Origin: Halisarca cf. caerulea
Taxonomy: Eukaryota > Porifera > Demospongiae > Chondrillida > Halisarcidae
NCBI GenBank assembly: GCA_963170055.1
Contig: CAUJGJ010000304.1
Span: forward strand, 350,301 to 414,300
DNA length: 64,000 bases
Direction of reading: 5' to 3'
The position numbers and the translations under genes are program-made. Shown piece by piece: positions 50,671 to 63,199 of this stretch. Below the pieces are notes generated by a model. That model was given only the letters and a program-made list of their open reading frames with translations. It was not told the origin of the DNA and did no database searches. Each line of letters starts with the position of its first letter. The stretch's first letter is position 1.

Positions 50671-50713
<43 letters not shown>

Positions 50714-53700
50714 GCTGTGTTTATGATAATTACGCATAATCATATTGTATATACGGTGGCTATATTGACTACCACAAGTGATAGACAAGTAGTCCTACTG
50801 CTCTAACCCTATTTCAAGCATACAAATCATCCAACACTTTAGACTGCAATTATCATACCTCTTTATACTTCTCTTGAGAAATAGAATCTCCCAACCATTT
50901 CCAACGATTGTTCTCATCCTGAATGAGAAGAGGGTCAATACAGTAGAATGAAGGGTTACATGAACTGTCATCCACAGGCTCTATGCACTGAGTACTTTGC
51001 AACCATGTATCAGAGGTTGAAAAGATCAATACAGCAGAACCACCAAACATTTTAGGGTAGCCTCTATTTGTCCTATGCAATGAGGCTTTTCTTAAAATGT
51101 GTTGGAACAATAGGGAGGCCATATTTTGGAACTTTATGCTGTATCCTTTTAGAGAGGTTGCCCTTATTTTTGAGTGTCCATTATTGGTGGCTCCACTGCA
51201 GTTGTTTGGTCAAATGCCATAGATCTTAGAAAGATGAATTTCAACTGCGTATTGTCTTGTCATGTGCACAGGTAGGTAACATCCAATTAGGGCTTATGGT
51301 AAACATAAACCTACATTGGCTTTTATAACTCAACAATAAAATAAGGATACGTCATTAAACTATAAATGGCACCTTAGAGAAAGTAAATAAGTGCATGCAT
51401 CTAGACATGGTCAAAATAAAGTTACGTACTAAAGCAGCATTTGGAGATTAAATCTACATGAGTTGAGGTTGTCCATAGGGGATTGACACCAATGCCTCTG
51501 CCAATACCATCATCTTTGACTGCCCATGTAGCCCACCGACCATGGTCACATGTATGTATGTAAGTTAAGACCAGCCTGAGAATAAATGGTTGGTCATGTT
51601 GTCCGATCACTGGATGTCATGGTTGTCATGGGTTAAAAAGTACCAAAATAGATCACTGTCAAGGCATTACTTCAACCTCTGATGTACAGTATACTTGTGT
51701 GTGTATGTGTACAGATTTCAGTATACATATGTGTAAACATGTGGCACACCAGAGAAAAGTTTTGCCTAGGTTTCAGTATACACATAACTGAGTAAATTAC
51801 ATAAAAAGTGAGATAACAACATGTACATAGCCATACATAATACATCCAGAAAATAACTGCTACTATCATGTTTCGGATCAAGTTTCATGTTGATTGCAAT
51901 GGAGGTAATCCTAATAAAGATATTCACACCAGCATAAGAGAAAACTATCGTGCAGGTTATCTAAACCCAAAAAGAATTGGCTTCTCTTGAAATGGGAAAC
52001 ATGAAATTCACTACATACTGTACAAGAAGGTGATTACGCATGTCTCTAAATCTCATTAATTTGATTTGAACTACGTATGTACTATAGAAATAATCAAAGG
52101 TCACACTTTCAATAGACAATAGTTTTTACTGACCAGCCATTTCTTGTCCACTTTCCATGGCTTTAGCTGGTAGGCTGTCTTTCTCATTGAGTAAGCTGCT
52201 GATTTGGTGCCGGGTATTTTCCGTGGCAACCATGCTTGTGCCTGTTTCCAATAATTCTTCCCTCGTGGTGGAGGAGGTGCCAAAATCAGTCTCTTATTAG
52301 TCCCCCTGGTCTTACCACTACCTAAATAAATAAAAGAATCTAACGACAACCATCCCAACAGTTAATGAACTATAAATTCATAACCACAACCTTTATCATC
52401 ATGTTCACAGCGATGCATACTGTCCTTCAGAATATACCTGGCACACCTTCCTCTCTGTTTCCCACTTTGAGGTAGTTTACGAAAAGTAAGCTTCAAAGAA
52501 TTGACCTTCTCGGCCTTCAGCATTTTTGCCCTTTTGGTGGGAGGGGTTACTGATTTCTTATCAGCCATTGAATGTTTATCTTTCAGCAAAGATGTTGTTG
52601 ATTCTGAGGATAATGTTCGCAAAAACTCTACCAAAACAGAGAGGAAAGAAACTTGCACTTCCTAGTATAGCATATACACAAGTACTTTGGTTTAGTACAA
52701 TAAGCCTGTAGTGGATGATAAAATAGCATTTTTACTATACAGCCTACTGTACCATCCATGGGGCGGCACCCACCCTGAAGCAGTTTTCTGTACAAAAGAA
52801 TCATCGTACTTCTAGTAGAGATTCCCTTCACATGATTGTGCCTACGTGTACGGTCAAATCTAACTTTGGTCACAAATCTAACTTACTACAATCAATAGTG
52901 GATTAGAATAGTCTCCCAATTTCAATTAGGACATTACCAACATTTAGTAGTTTCAAACATACATAGATTAAAGTCTTATTTCAGATCACAATAATTTGCC
53001 GTATTAATTCTTTTGTATGGTTAAACTTAATGGTAATCCTCCATTATGTTTTCTTCTCATCAGTGTTTGCTTCATTATGTGTATCCAGTATTTAGGGTTC
53101 CCAATTAAGACCAGCAGTTGCTGATGGGATATCCCTGTTTAAAATAATAATTTTCTACTACTACTACTACTACAACTACGTACTATCTATTAACTTTGTG
53201 CATACAATATCTTCTGCAAGTGCACTGCTGATTAACTCTATAAAAATGTTGGTGTATAGTGAAACTTTTAGACAACTACTTCTACACACTAATAGCGCCT
53301 TGCTGTATACAGTGAAACTTCTATAAAAAGGACACCATTGGGACCACAGCAAGCTGTCCTGTACATGGAGGTGTCCATAATATTATTTCAGAGGTGTTCT
53401 ATGTACACATGTCAATGTGAGGGATGTAAAATGGGGCAGAGCAGTGGTGTCCTGTTAAAGGAGGTGGATGCATTCCAAAGGTGTCTTTTAATAGAGGTTC
53501 CACTGTATACCTATGCAAAGGCCATAGGGTAAGGTGGGGTAACTTGGAATGGGTGGGTAACTTGGAACGGCCAAGTTAAAGCAGTGTCAATAGTAAGCTA
53601 CAGGTACAATTTTTGGTCAGAAACATCTCCATGAATTGGGTGTTCAGCAATAGCAAGTATGGCTGAGCAGCTTAATCATAGCATAAGATATAGGATCTGT

Positions 53701-54988
53701 TCCAAGTTACCCCACTGTACCCTATTACTATATGTACATATTCATGCAAGTCTGAGATCAGGTACCTTTTCTTTGTCGTAAGTTTCTCGATGGTGAAGGT
53801 GCTTCGTTGTTTGGTACACAGTCAGCAACTGTTCTTCCTTGATCAATTCCCTTTTTCGAAGGGGATTTTCTGGTTACCTAAATAACCAAAAGGTGTCAAA
53901 TTTTACACAGAATATATGTACATATGCAAATTTGCCAATTGAGTCAATTACGAAGAATCTGCACTTTGCTAGTTTCATATCATGTATCTCTTGAAAATTG
54001 GTGGACTACTCAGATGCTATCCTTTGATTGTACATGCACTAGGTATTCACATGGTTTATGATCACGACAAGGGCTCAAACAGAAATAGAAGATTGTGCAT
54101 ACAGCTTTGCTTGAGGGGAGGGTGACTTTTCTGCTTGTGTGTGTGGGGGGGGGGGGGGGCACGTGTGTGTGTGTGTTGTACAATCTTTATACATATGTAT
54201 GGATGTAGACAACCATGAGCTATGTATGTATTATATAGAAGGTACATACCTTTGTAGGACATTGGACACTTGGATGACTGTCTACTTGGGTGGCACTTGA
54301 CTGTGAACTGTCATCCTCTTCAAAGAGAAGATCAATTATACTTTCATCGTACAAGAAAGCTTTCTCGTGACGCTTTAGCATTGCTACTTCTCTTGAGGGT
54401 CTTGGGCTCAGTTGGCTGACGTGAACTTCATTAGAGAATTGGATATTTTTATTATCAACATGCTCTTCACTCATATCCCCTGAGGAATCCAATATTTCAG
54501 TGGACTCAAGCTCAGTGTTACTGGGGGATCCACTGTTACCGGATTCTAAAACATTTGGTGTAGTGGTTGGAGACAGGACTGATTCTTTAAAAGCTTCTAA
54601 TGACTGGTTAACATTGGGTACCCTACGTTCAGTGTTTATTTGACAGTAAGTATGATCCTTTGAAGGAGGTGCAGACAAAGTAATGGATGAGTGAGAGTCA
54701 TTCGCATGAGATGGAATCACAGCATGTGATGAAGTATCACTGGTAGCTTGGTTACTGCAACTGCTAGGTTGTGAACATCTTGAAACAATTTCGGATTGTG
54801 AACTTGGAATTGGAATGACAGTAGTAGCTACCTGATGTGTGTCAGATGAGGAACCATCTTTCACCAGCGAAGAAACATCAGTACACTCTGTGATACATAA
54901 AGATACATAAAGGTTCATCTAAAAATCATATAATATATTGCACTATAATCACTTCAACAACACTGATATACAGTACAAAGACAAAACT

Positions 54989-55041
<53 letters not shown>

Positions 55042-58000
55042 CACACACACATGAATGAAAAATAGCTGAATAATATATATAGCAAGGAAGATCAGCAGCC
55101 CATCCAGTCCACAAACTGATATAATACAGCATGCAAGTACAACCATAAAAGAGAACCCCTTGAAGTCTCCAAAGCAGACAAATACAGACATCACAAATAA
55201 CATGCATACTTTCTGAAAGACAATATGTATGTCTTCTCACCTGACATATTTACATACTCTGAAGTGAGATTTGGATGAAAATTAACCTTAGGCAAAGGTA
55301 CTGATACTAGCAAAGATAAGGTACTTTGATTGCTAAAAGTACACTCTCCGTTACACAAGGATCCATGCTGATGGTCAGAAGTATTATGATTTTCTTTCAC
55401 AGACTCAATTCTATTCCAACATGAACCAAGGACATCTTTTTGATACGACACACACAAGGATTTTACAGGACATTGTAACTGATCAGGATGACAATATGAA
55501 GTGCATGCTCCACTTGAAGGCACAATGGAAGGTTCAGTTGTAATAATGTCTGATTTGTAGTTGCACAGACCTTGATGTTGGTGGAAATAATCATCTGATG
55601 ATGTATACATAGGGCTACCTACAACACCTCCATAGCAGCTAGTAAAACTGCTAGACACATCCAATGTCATGGATCCTAATGGAATACAGCCAGGTTGATT
55701 ACATCTGGGAGACTGAACAGATGTCTGCTGGATACCCTGACCTAATAGGGAGTCAGCTGAACTTGCTGAGTCTTTGGATAAAGGCTGAGAATGAATGGAT
55801 TCATTGGATTCTGTTTCCTGTACCTTTGTGTGTACAAAACTACACTTTTCTTCACTAGATTCTGGGCTAACTTCAATCTCATACAAGTGTTCAGCCTTAT
55901 GATAACTACTGCGTTGTGATCCTCGAGTGGTTTTCTTTGTTGTTAAGTCAGCTTTTATAGCAGTTGTCTTGTTAACAACATTCTCTGAGTAAAATGGTTA
56001 CATGTAGATACAGTAAAATTTCATACGGATAACACAATTACACCTCATGACCAAGAAAGAGATACAGTTAATATTGACTAAATATTGTATATCACCTGCA
56101 GAGCTACAGCTGACACACAAGATTTCCTGTGGGCATGGGAAAATGGGTGGAAATTGAGCTTTAATTCTGCTATACTTATTGTTTGAGACGATAGTCACTA
56201 ATCCCTTGAATCTCTCAAAACATTACTGTTGGTATATCATTTGACCATTCTAAATAATAATGATCAACACAGTCTACAATGTTTATATTTATTCTAATGC
56301 CCAGTTTATGTTGAAACCCAAAATGCTACACTACTACAAGGTATGCTAGGTCTCTTTGGGGAAGTGGCAAAGCATGGGGGCATTCACTCTCTCCCTTCTC
56401 TTGTGACCCAGTTACCCCCTGGGTATTGCATACAAAAGCACTAACTAATGATCAGATTAGACTTTATATAAGAAAGACCCCCAGACCCCCTAGCTAGTGA
56501 TACACACCTCCACAATAACACGGACTTGCCCCTCCTACAGTAGCTTTCTGAAAGAAACTGTACACATACATATACACCTATCCCAGACCCAGCCCCCCTC
56601 TGCACATTTACACTCCCAAATTGCACTGCCCACCTAAGATTTTAGGAGTTACAATTAGCCCACTAGCCCCAAATCCTACATGCAACCCTGACCTTTACTG
56701 TTATTCTGTCTATCTGTCCAATCAAACTTACTGGACTGAGAGTTTATGTGCAAGACAACTCTTCTTCTGGGCACCCGAACAATGAGAGGCTTTGGAGGAC
56801 GTCCTCTTCTACCTTTGAAGACAGACTCCACAGTAGTGGTGGTACTGCATTCTTTAAGATCAGAATTCACCACAGTGCCTGTGGTACTGCCTTGTTTTAG
56901 ATCCGGGTTCACCACAGTACTGGTGGTACTGCCTTCCTTTAGGTCAGGGCTCAGCACAGTACTGGTAGAACTGCCTTCCTTTATATGGGGGTTCAACACA
57001 GTACTGGTGGTACTGCCTTCCTTTAGACCAGGGTGCATGGTACTGGTGGTACTGCCTTCCTTTAGACCAGGGTGCACGGTACTGGTGGTATTGCCTTCCT
57101 TTAGACCAGGGCGCACAGTACTGGTGGTACTGCCTTCCTTTATTAAGCCAGGGACAATAGTACTGGTGGTATTGCCTTCCTTTAGATCAGGGCACGTGGT
57201 ACTGGTGGTACTGCCTTCCTTTAGACCAGGGTGCACAGTACTGGTGGTACTGCCTTCCTTTACACCAGGGCGCACAGTACCGGTGGTACTGCCTTCCTTT
57301 AGACCAGGGCGCACGGTACTGGTGGTACTGCCTTCCTTTAGACCGGGGAGCATGGTACTGGTGGTACTGCCTTCCTTTAGACCGGGGAGCATGGTACTGG
57401 TGGTACTGCCTTCCTTTAGATAAGGGCGCTCAGTACTGGTAGTACTTCCTTCCTTTAGATGGGGGTTCATCACAGTGCCTCTAGTACCACCTTCTTTCAG
57501 TTCAGGATTAAAGGACTAGCAATATAAAAGGTTTCACATATTATATACGTATATTCATGCAAATGTATACATTCTACCATTCGATTCCTCAAAACGCACA
57601 AAATGCACCCAAAGAAATTAAAACTAGTTGTGAATGCAGTTCAGACATCACTATAATTCTCAGACCCATAGTACTTGTGGGTCTGGGGACAAGACAATGT
57701 TGCAAATGGCTGCCACCATGGCTGACATACTTGGTGACCCAAATACTAAAATCAGAAATCCTGACTCTTCTTTGTTGAATTTTAAGAATCATTTAGCAAA
57801 CATTCAAGATAGTACACAGGGTTCTGCCCAGGTAATCTTCTAAGATGGTAATCAAGTCAATCAATTCAAGGCTAACACACATTTGAAGATCTACTTCTAA
57901 GCTTACTTTCCATCAAAAACATCATTGAAGGCTTTTTTCAAGGTAATAAGACATGAGGCTAGTGAACTGTTTCAATCACAAAAAACAGGTTTTGAAAGAA

Positions 58001-59229
58001 GACTTTATTAATGTAAATTAAAGTCCTCTGGTCTTAGAGGTGGTTGGCCATGAATTTTGCTGGTTGGACCCAACCACCTCCGACCAGTGTAGGCAGAACC
58101 CTGAGTGCATATGTATTTATTAGGCACTGTAACATGATGTATTGAGCTCCAAACAGAGCAATAAGACCGCCAAGTAGGACAAGATTTAATTTTTTTGGCA
58201 TTTACTGAACTGTCTGTACTCTGACCAAAAGTCCTATACAGTATATGTAGTGCACACATATCTAAATCGCTGTTCACTGTAGATATATTCTTCAGTTTCA
58301 AAATGGAGCCACAATTTGAGTTTAAAATATCTGTAAAAGGTGAAATTTTACCCTACAAAATGTGTGGGTGACCTCAATTGGATGCCCATTGGTGGCAGAA
58401 ACAATTAACCTCAATAAACCACTCGGTAATAATATACAATTCTCAATGATAGGTGTACTACATATGGGTTTTTCTGAAAAAAAAACAAAGCTTAGGGAGT
58501 GAGCTTAGAGACACAGTGGATAAGGGGCTAACTGTTGGGTCTGTTTGCTGTTAGCACTGTTTATAGCATTCGATCAACTGTTAGCAATTATTATGGATCA
58601 TTGGTCTCCCAAATTATTCCTTGTTTAAGGATTACATAGCTCATGGGGACAAAAAGCACGTTCAGACAGACACAGGTTGGAAAAGGCTGACAGAAAAAAC
58701 ACTATACACAGGTATGTTGATGACAAACTTCATTCTACTGGACAGTCACTAATTCTTGTGGAAGTATTCAAGGAAGTGTCATAGAGACAGAAGACTAACT
58801 GAAAAGTTAGTAGTAGTCACTCACACTTGATTAGAATAACGACAGCTCTGGATGTACAGTGCATGCAGATTTGCAATGAGTCAATCAAATAAGATTCTAT
58901 TCCAAATAAAATACCTTTCCTTCCCTGTCACCATCAGCCTGCAGATTCATCTGTTGTATAATTCTGTTTTCAAACAAAATTTCTTTCTTTATATCTCCTC
59001 TACTGCTCAGAGGTTTTGTTTCCAAAAGTTTTTCTCCATTTGGTACACGAGAATAACTCACGAAATGCGTCACTTTTTTAACATCATCATCAACTTCAGA
59101 ATTCTCGAAAATGTGAAGAAATTTTCTGGACATTCTACGGTGTCTCTTGGATCTTTCCGGCAGAGGACTCCTGTTAACCGCTTCCATCAAGTGAGCCATG
59201 ATTCTTTCTGATTCATGATGCGACATCAT
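44540..59229 (-). CDS. BAHD1-like: BAHD1-like BAH-domain chromatin protein (13 exons)
   Basis: Exons: 59229-58915, 57515-56732, 55984-55241, 54887-54250, 53877-53766, 52627-52391, 52321-52134, 50918-50859, 48873-48811, 48098-47999, 46207-46128, 45794-45703, 44831-44540. Phases agree and total 3705 nt, 1234 residues. Residues about 110-335 are 17 repeats of a 13-14 residue LKEGSTTST unit, followed by an AT-hook (RRGRPPKP) and a basic VRVPRRR. The middle is Ser/Thr-rich. From about 1048 a BAH domain is seen: DIYVRDCVLVFTG, YIGRILSLWQD, WYHRPQDV, ELFASSHQDDNPVASI, KCYVMGYNEFCRFRA; then a DVTHVYYCKTS tail motif. The order matches the C-terminus of vertebrate BAHD1, a heterochromatin-silencing scaffold that reads H3K27me3. 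Least certain are the donor at 52391 (gttgtg), the exon 12 start (45794 or 45791) and the 5' exon. A relation to TNRC18/BAHCC1 is the alternative. Confidence 0.8.
46700..46762. repeat. Fragment of the GGTGTAGGAACC element
   Basis: Shows aggtgtaggaaccatgggga and then gggctatagcccccctaat, like the ends of the element at 26312-26916. Confidence 0.55.
49398..49488. repeat. GTATGCATGTGT short tandem repeat
   Basis: Irregular array of tatgcatgtgtatgtgtg units. Confidence 0.85.
50102..50130. repeat. (TA)n microsatellite
   Basis: AT tract at one side of the retrotransposon fragment. A second TA tract, at 50673-50711, is at its other side. Confidence 0.9.
50236..50665 (-). pseudogene. Retrotransposon polyprotein C-terminal fragment
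   Basis: Upstream in one frame is LSRSDGKRVDGVTVIPWKSG then RPLTWDVTCWDTFAPTY. After a frameshift come ESRKKDLYRELEPTHIFIPI, then GLETNGVFGNEALAFFQDLA and FLHLCQRISVIVQKFNAMSI. This P-x-G-x-T-x-x-P-W-x-x-G-R-x-L-x-W-D, VETxGVxG and QRxSxAxQxxNAxSxLG order is the C-terminal module of RT retroelements common in cnidarian and sponge genomes. It lies in the BAHD1-like intron between exons 8 and 9, in the host's sense direction. Dead copy. Confidence 0.75.
50673..50711. repeat. (TA)n microsatellite
   Basis: AT tract of about 38 bp abutting the retrotransposon fragment. Confidence 0.9.
53310..53505. mobile_element. 196-bp TA-flanked MITE
   Basis: CAGTGAAACTTCTATAAAAA after TA; ends tttaatagaggttccactg before TA. 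The interior (ggacaccattgggaccacag) is shared with 11336-11418. Confidence 0.75.
53526..53727. mobile_element. GGTGGGGTAACTTGG MITE, copy 1
   Basis: Starts tagggtaaggtggggtaact and ends agttaccccactgtacccta, an inverted repeat of about 20 bp. The interior tctccatgaattgggtgttc then agcaatagcaagtatggct matches copy 2 at 60297-60532. Confidence 0.8.
54148..54160. repeat. (G)13 tract next to GT repeat
   Basis: tgtgtgtg, a G run, then cacgtgtgtgtgtg. A small homologue of the compound array at 19221-19580. Confidence 0.8.
54993..55040. repeat. (CA)n microsatellite
   Basis: CA tract in the BAHD1-like intron between exons 3 and 4 (sense strand GU). Confidence 0.95.
56835..57515 (-). repeat. Coding minisatellite, 17 units of 39-42 bp
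   Basis: The unit encodes LKEGSTTSTVRPG with variable last residues (RPG, HPG, LPG, NPH, NPD, SPD). All unit lengths are multiples of 3, so the frame is preserved. Several adjacent units are nearly identical at the DNA level, which indicates recent unit duplication. Confidence 0.93.
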
Positions 59230-60860
59230 GTGTACAATTTACCTACTCTATTCTGTGGAAAAAAATATACGCCATTCTGACCCACAACTCGACCCAAGTA
59301 TTTTAAACTACCAATATTATGCAGCAATACAAGCTGGATATCGTAGATACGAAAGAAAGCCTAAGCATGGTAATATTTGGTAAGAATTTAACATTTATAA
59401 TTGTTTTATTAAAACTTAGATTAATGATCCTGGTCATGCCTGTAACTTACTTCATGTAAGCTGAGATGTTGATATCAATTGCAATAAGTAGTATTGCGCC
59501 TACATGCACCAGGGCAGTGAGTAAATCCGAAGACAATAACGATATAGAACTTGAAATCCCTATTTTAGAACTAAATTTCTCTTCTATATACAGACATACG
59601 AAAAAAATGGCAGCCAAGGTTGTCCACTTGGTTTAAAAAAATAAAAAAAGAAATGACATCGAAATATTTTCGTGCAATGTTAATCAATAGTTATTCCTTT
59701 TAAAATATGCAATCATGATATTCGCTTTCTCATGGTTTTCGTACTCTTTTGGTACTCAAATTTTTGGTTGAACATACCCATACGTAGATCCGTTTGCATA
59801 GAATACCCTTGTCAACTATAGGCTAGCAGGAAGCTTTTATCTTGGAGAGCAATGGTTTGGATACCTAAACCTGACTACCTTCCTTTGATACTGTTAGGGT
59901 ATAGACCGAGGCTACTCGAAGCATAGATATACTCGAAGTTAGTTTTGGTTTAGGCAGCTGGTTCTCGTCGTGGATTCAAGTAGACTACCCTCGTTAAGTG
60001 GAACCTCCACGGGATCTCAAATAAAGATCCACTTAATGAGAGGCCCACGTATTGAAAGTCAAGGATTTCAGTGTCCCTGTACCCACAAATGGAGGTGTTC
60101 AATGGCACCATAGACCCTCAATACCTCTTCTTCGGTAGCCATTGTTCCAACTAAAAATGGCCACCGCGATCGAATTTAGTTTTGTTCTGAGAGTCCTTGG
60201 CTGTTAAAGAACACTTCTTACCAGGTACTTACAACTCAAAAGTACTTATTGTTAGTAATCTGGAGGGAAAATCTATAAAAATAGACATTCTGCGGGGTAG
60301 GGTAAAACAGGGTAAACAGGGTAATTTGGGACAGGGGGCGCCGATAATTAGGAGGCCTAGGGTTGGTCAAAAGCGGTGTCAACCACAAGCTGCACACATT
60401 ATTTTTGTCAGTGTTGTCTCCATGAACTAGGAGTTCAGCAGTAGCAAGTATGGCTAGACAGCTTAACCAGAGCAGAAGTAAAGGCCATGTGTCAGAATTA
60501 CCCCAGTGTGCCAAATTACCCCACTTTACCCTATCTGTAAGTTCTAAAAGTTGGTTTCAGCCTTTGCAGAAGTTCTATCTGGACAGATAAAGCACCTCGA
60601 TCTTTTTTACATCAAAATTCTTCAATGTACAACTTTTCGCCCACTTGGGCTTCTTCAGATACAATGACTGAAAAAACTATAACTGAGTAAAATGTTTAAA
60701 TGGAAGAGTAACTTTAGTTACATTTGAATTCAAGTGACTGCATGATGAAAGTAACTAAATCAAATGTTAAAGTCAGTGGATGGTGTAACATTTGCAAGGG
60801 ATCCCACACATGGCTCGGGGATTCTTGAAATAGTTCTTTGTGGCTAGGTATATCCATTAA
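59230..60860. other. 5' flank of the BAHD1-like gene and spacer
   Basis: A probable 3' splice site (ttttttccacag) at about 59262 on the minus strand lies 33 nt upstream of the ATG, suggesting a non-coding first exon further upstream. A candidate minus-strand start ATGGCTACCGAAGAAGAG lies at 60143. No complete gene is visible. Confidence 0.5.
60297..60532. mobile_element. GGTGGGGTAACTTGG MITE, copy 2
   Basis: Starts tagggtaaaacagggtaaac and ends attaccccactttaccctat. Shares tctccatgaactaggagttc then agcagtagcaagtatggct with the copy at 53526-53727. Copy 2 has diverged left-end repeats. Confidence 0.8.
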
Positions 60861-60905
60861 TTAATCCTAAATTGTCCACACTAGCCAGAATTTGAAAGAA
60901 AATAG

Positions 60906-60952
60906 TAATTCCAACGTTTTGGCAATACAGTTGCCTTCATCAGGGAATATCA
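60906..60952 (-). ncRNA. Hammerhead-like motif, minus-strand copy
   Basis: Minus strand: CTGATGA, then aggcaactgtattgcc (foldable stem II), then AAAACG. The hammerhead core needs CUGAUGA, a stem and GAAA. Here the second box reads AAAA, so it is probably inactive. Penelope-like elements are known to carry such ribozymes. Confidence 0.4.
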
Positions 60953-61148
60953 CAGGAAGTACATCTCACTACTCGGCAGACTCACCCAAACTCGATCTTG
61001 TTTATCATTTTAGAGCACACAAACTCACACACTTACATGCATCACATCCCATTGTACATCCCATTTATTTAGCATATTATCCATACACTATCACCACATG
61101 TCACCCCCACCCTCCTTTTGTATAAAAGATTTGAGTTTTCACCCAGTG

Positions 61149-61195
61149 ATATTCCCTGATAAAGGCAACTGTATTGTCGAAATGTTGGAATTATT
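61149..61195 (+). ncRNA. Hammerhead-like motif, plus-strand copy
   Basis: CTGATAA, aggcaactgtattgtc, GAAA, then tgttggaatt. This copy keeps GAAA but has a changed first box (CTGATAA). It is the inverted counterpart of the motif at 60906-60952. Stems I and III were not resolved. Confidence 0.4.
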
Positions 61196-62910
61196 ATTTT
61201 TCAAATTCTAGCTATAGTGTGGACGATTTAGGATTAATTGTTGAAATTCTTGCGTCCTCTGATGTACAGGCTCTCTTTGATCTTTCTCCTGTACCAGTTC
61301 TGTTCCCTGTCCAAGATCCTAGCATTAATTGTCCCAATCGATCCGATAGCCCTCTCCTCTACTGTGTACGGCATAGGCATTCTTCATGTCTCCTGTCATC
61401 ATTGCTCTTTGGTGCTCCTTCATCCTCATACTGAACGGTCTACCTGTTTCCCCAATGTGAGTCCTGTCACAGTCCAAACAAGGAGTTTGGTAGATTATTC
61501 CTTTGTCTCCATTCTTGTGCCTGCTTTTTACATACATCAGTTGTTGCCTCCGGGTGTTGGAATGTTTAAAAATAGTCCTCACTCCTTTCTGTTTACAGAT
61601 ATTTGCTAGTCCCTCGGACAGTCCTTTCATGTAAGGTAAGATGCAAAGGGGTGTACTTTCTTCCTGCTCATCTCCTCTCTGTCTTCTTTGACTTTCCTCC
61701 TCAGTGTGAATGCTCTTCTTATGTGTTGTTGCACAGTGAACTCAAGGTAACCATTCTTCTTAAATGCTTCTTCTATGTGATTCTTTTCCTTTCCTAGTTT
61801 GTCATTGGATGCAGACTTTTGTACTCTCTTAGCTATGCAGTTTATAACACCATGTTTGACCCTAGGGTGGTGGGCAAATGTGAAGTGGTTGTATTTGTCA
61901 GTGTGGGTCTTCTTCCTATAAACAAAAGTTGTCAGTTGATCAATGGTTATGTTTCTTAACCAGGACATCCAAGAATGGCAGGCAACTATCACTTTTCATT
62001 TCCATGATGAATTAGATGCTGGGTCGTAAAAAGTTGAGGTGGTGTATCAAAACGTCCAACTCTTCCTTGCTTCCATTCCAAATGTCGTTGGTGTCGTCCA
62101 CATAACATATCCACAGTATGGGTTTCACCACTGATGTGAATGAAAAAAAATCTTTCAGCTATTTGTATTCTTGTCTTGTAGATCATTTTACTGGAGGTAT
62201 TTAAGATTTTATTGTACCCTTGTCTCCAAAGTAGTTCCAGTGAATGAGATTGTTGTTCAAATATACAGTACTTGGACTTAATGTACACTCGTGAAATGCT
62301 TCATTTCAGCAAACATAAGTCCTCCCATGTACATCTAGCCCTAAGTATACGTAGATCCCTGTACATCTTGCCCAGATAGAAGATTTTCATGTACGTACTT
62401 ATTAATGTCTGTGTACTTGTAATGCACTTCTGAATCTGATTATAGCTTTCATAATCAGTGCTTTGATGTCCAGTCCTACTGTTAAGTTGTCAAAGTGCAC
62501 TGAATTTAAACTGTCTTAATTTGCCTATGCATTTATGGAATGATATCCAATAATAGTCACCATATGCTTTCGCTACTGGTTGAATCTGGCTATAGGTCAT
62601 GATTCTTTATTATAAACTTCATGTTTTAACTTTGATGTCGGAATGGCTAATATATATATAACGTATCTATATTATATGTTATAGTAATATCCTGGTATGG
62701 GCATGATATCCATGTTATCACCCAAGACAGAGCTGAAGCTAAGGTCGCAGGTGATGACCTAGATATCATGCAAGTGAATGGGCAAGGAAAAACAGTGGAA
62801 ATGGTGGATACGACAGAAATGGCAGAAACAGTGGAAATGCTCAGAAAGAATTTGCCACATTGTTTGACCCCACGCACATGCCCACATGTATCTACTATGG
62901 TCCCACCTAA

Positions 62911-62957
62911 TGGTCATCACTGTAATGGTCATCACTGTAATGGTCATCACTGTAACT
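62911..62957. repeat. 15-bp tandem repeat, 3 copies
   Basis: Unit tggtcatcactgtaa repeated three times. Confidence 0.9.
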
Positions 62958-63199
62958 AGTTTGGGTGAAGTTACATGTATGCAATTGGTCAAAAGAACAC
63001 ATTGTACGTATTGTAACAGGACATATTGTAGGGTATACAGTGGGTCTTCTAGTCCAGACGCATGGGGACCAGAAAGGACTATTGTAATTATTGAGGTGTC
63101 CTCATTTCAGGGGTTGAAGGTGTACTTTGGCTTATTATAGCAGCTTATTTGATTCCAGTGGCATATGTGTCCACATTATGGTTAAGGTTATTGTTACGG

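Larger units (their letters stand above)
60860..62290 (-). pseudogene. Penelope-like retroelement relic (RT and GIY-YIG)
   Basis: On the minus strand, about 62115-61990 reads ILWICYVDDTNDIWNGSKEE (RT YxDD box) and then a FLRPSI...FIMEMKSD block. At 61990-61627 are FVYRKKTHTDKYNHF and a long helix. At 61560-61325 is GIIYQTPCLDCDRTHIGETG followed by RxxEH and RIDWD, a GIY-YIG endonuclease. RT followed by GIY-YIG is the Penelope-like architecture. At least two frame changes and a stop show that it is dead. Short inverted copies at 60862-60952 and 61149-61240 lie at its 3' side. Confidence 0.8.

Noticed and set aside
60126..60143. First coding exon of the BAHD1-like gene (ATGGCTACCGAAGAAGAG then gtattg)
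   Set aside because: Joining it to the exon preceded by the acceptor at about 59262 meets an in-frame TGA before the BAHD1-like ATG. It is at best a 5' UTR exon with an upstream frame.
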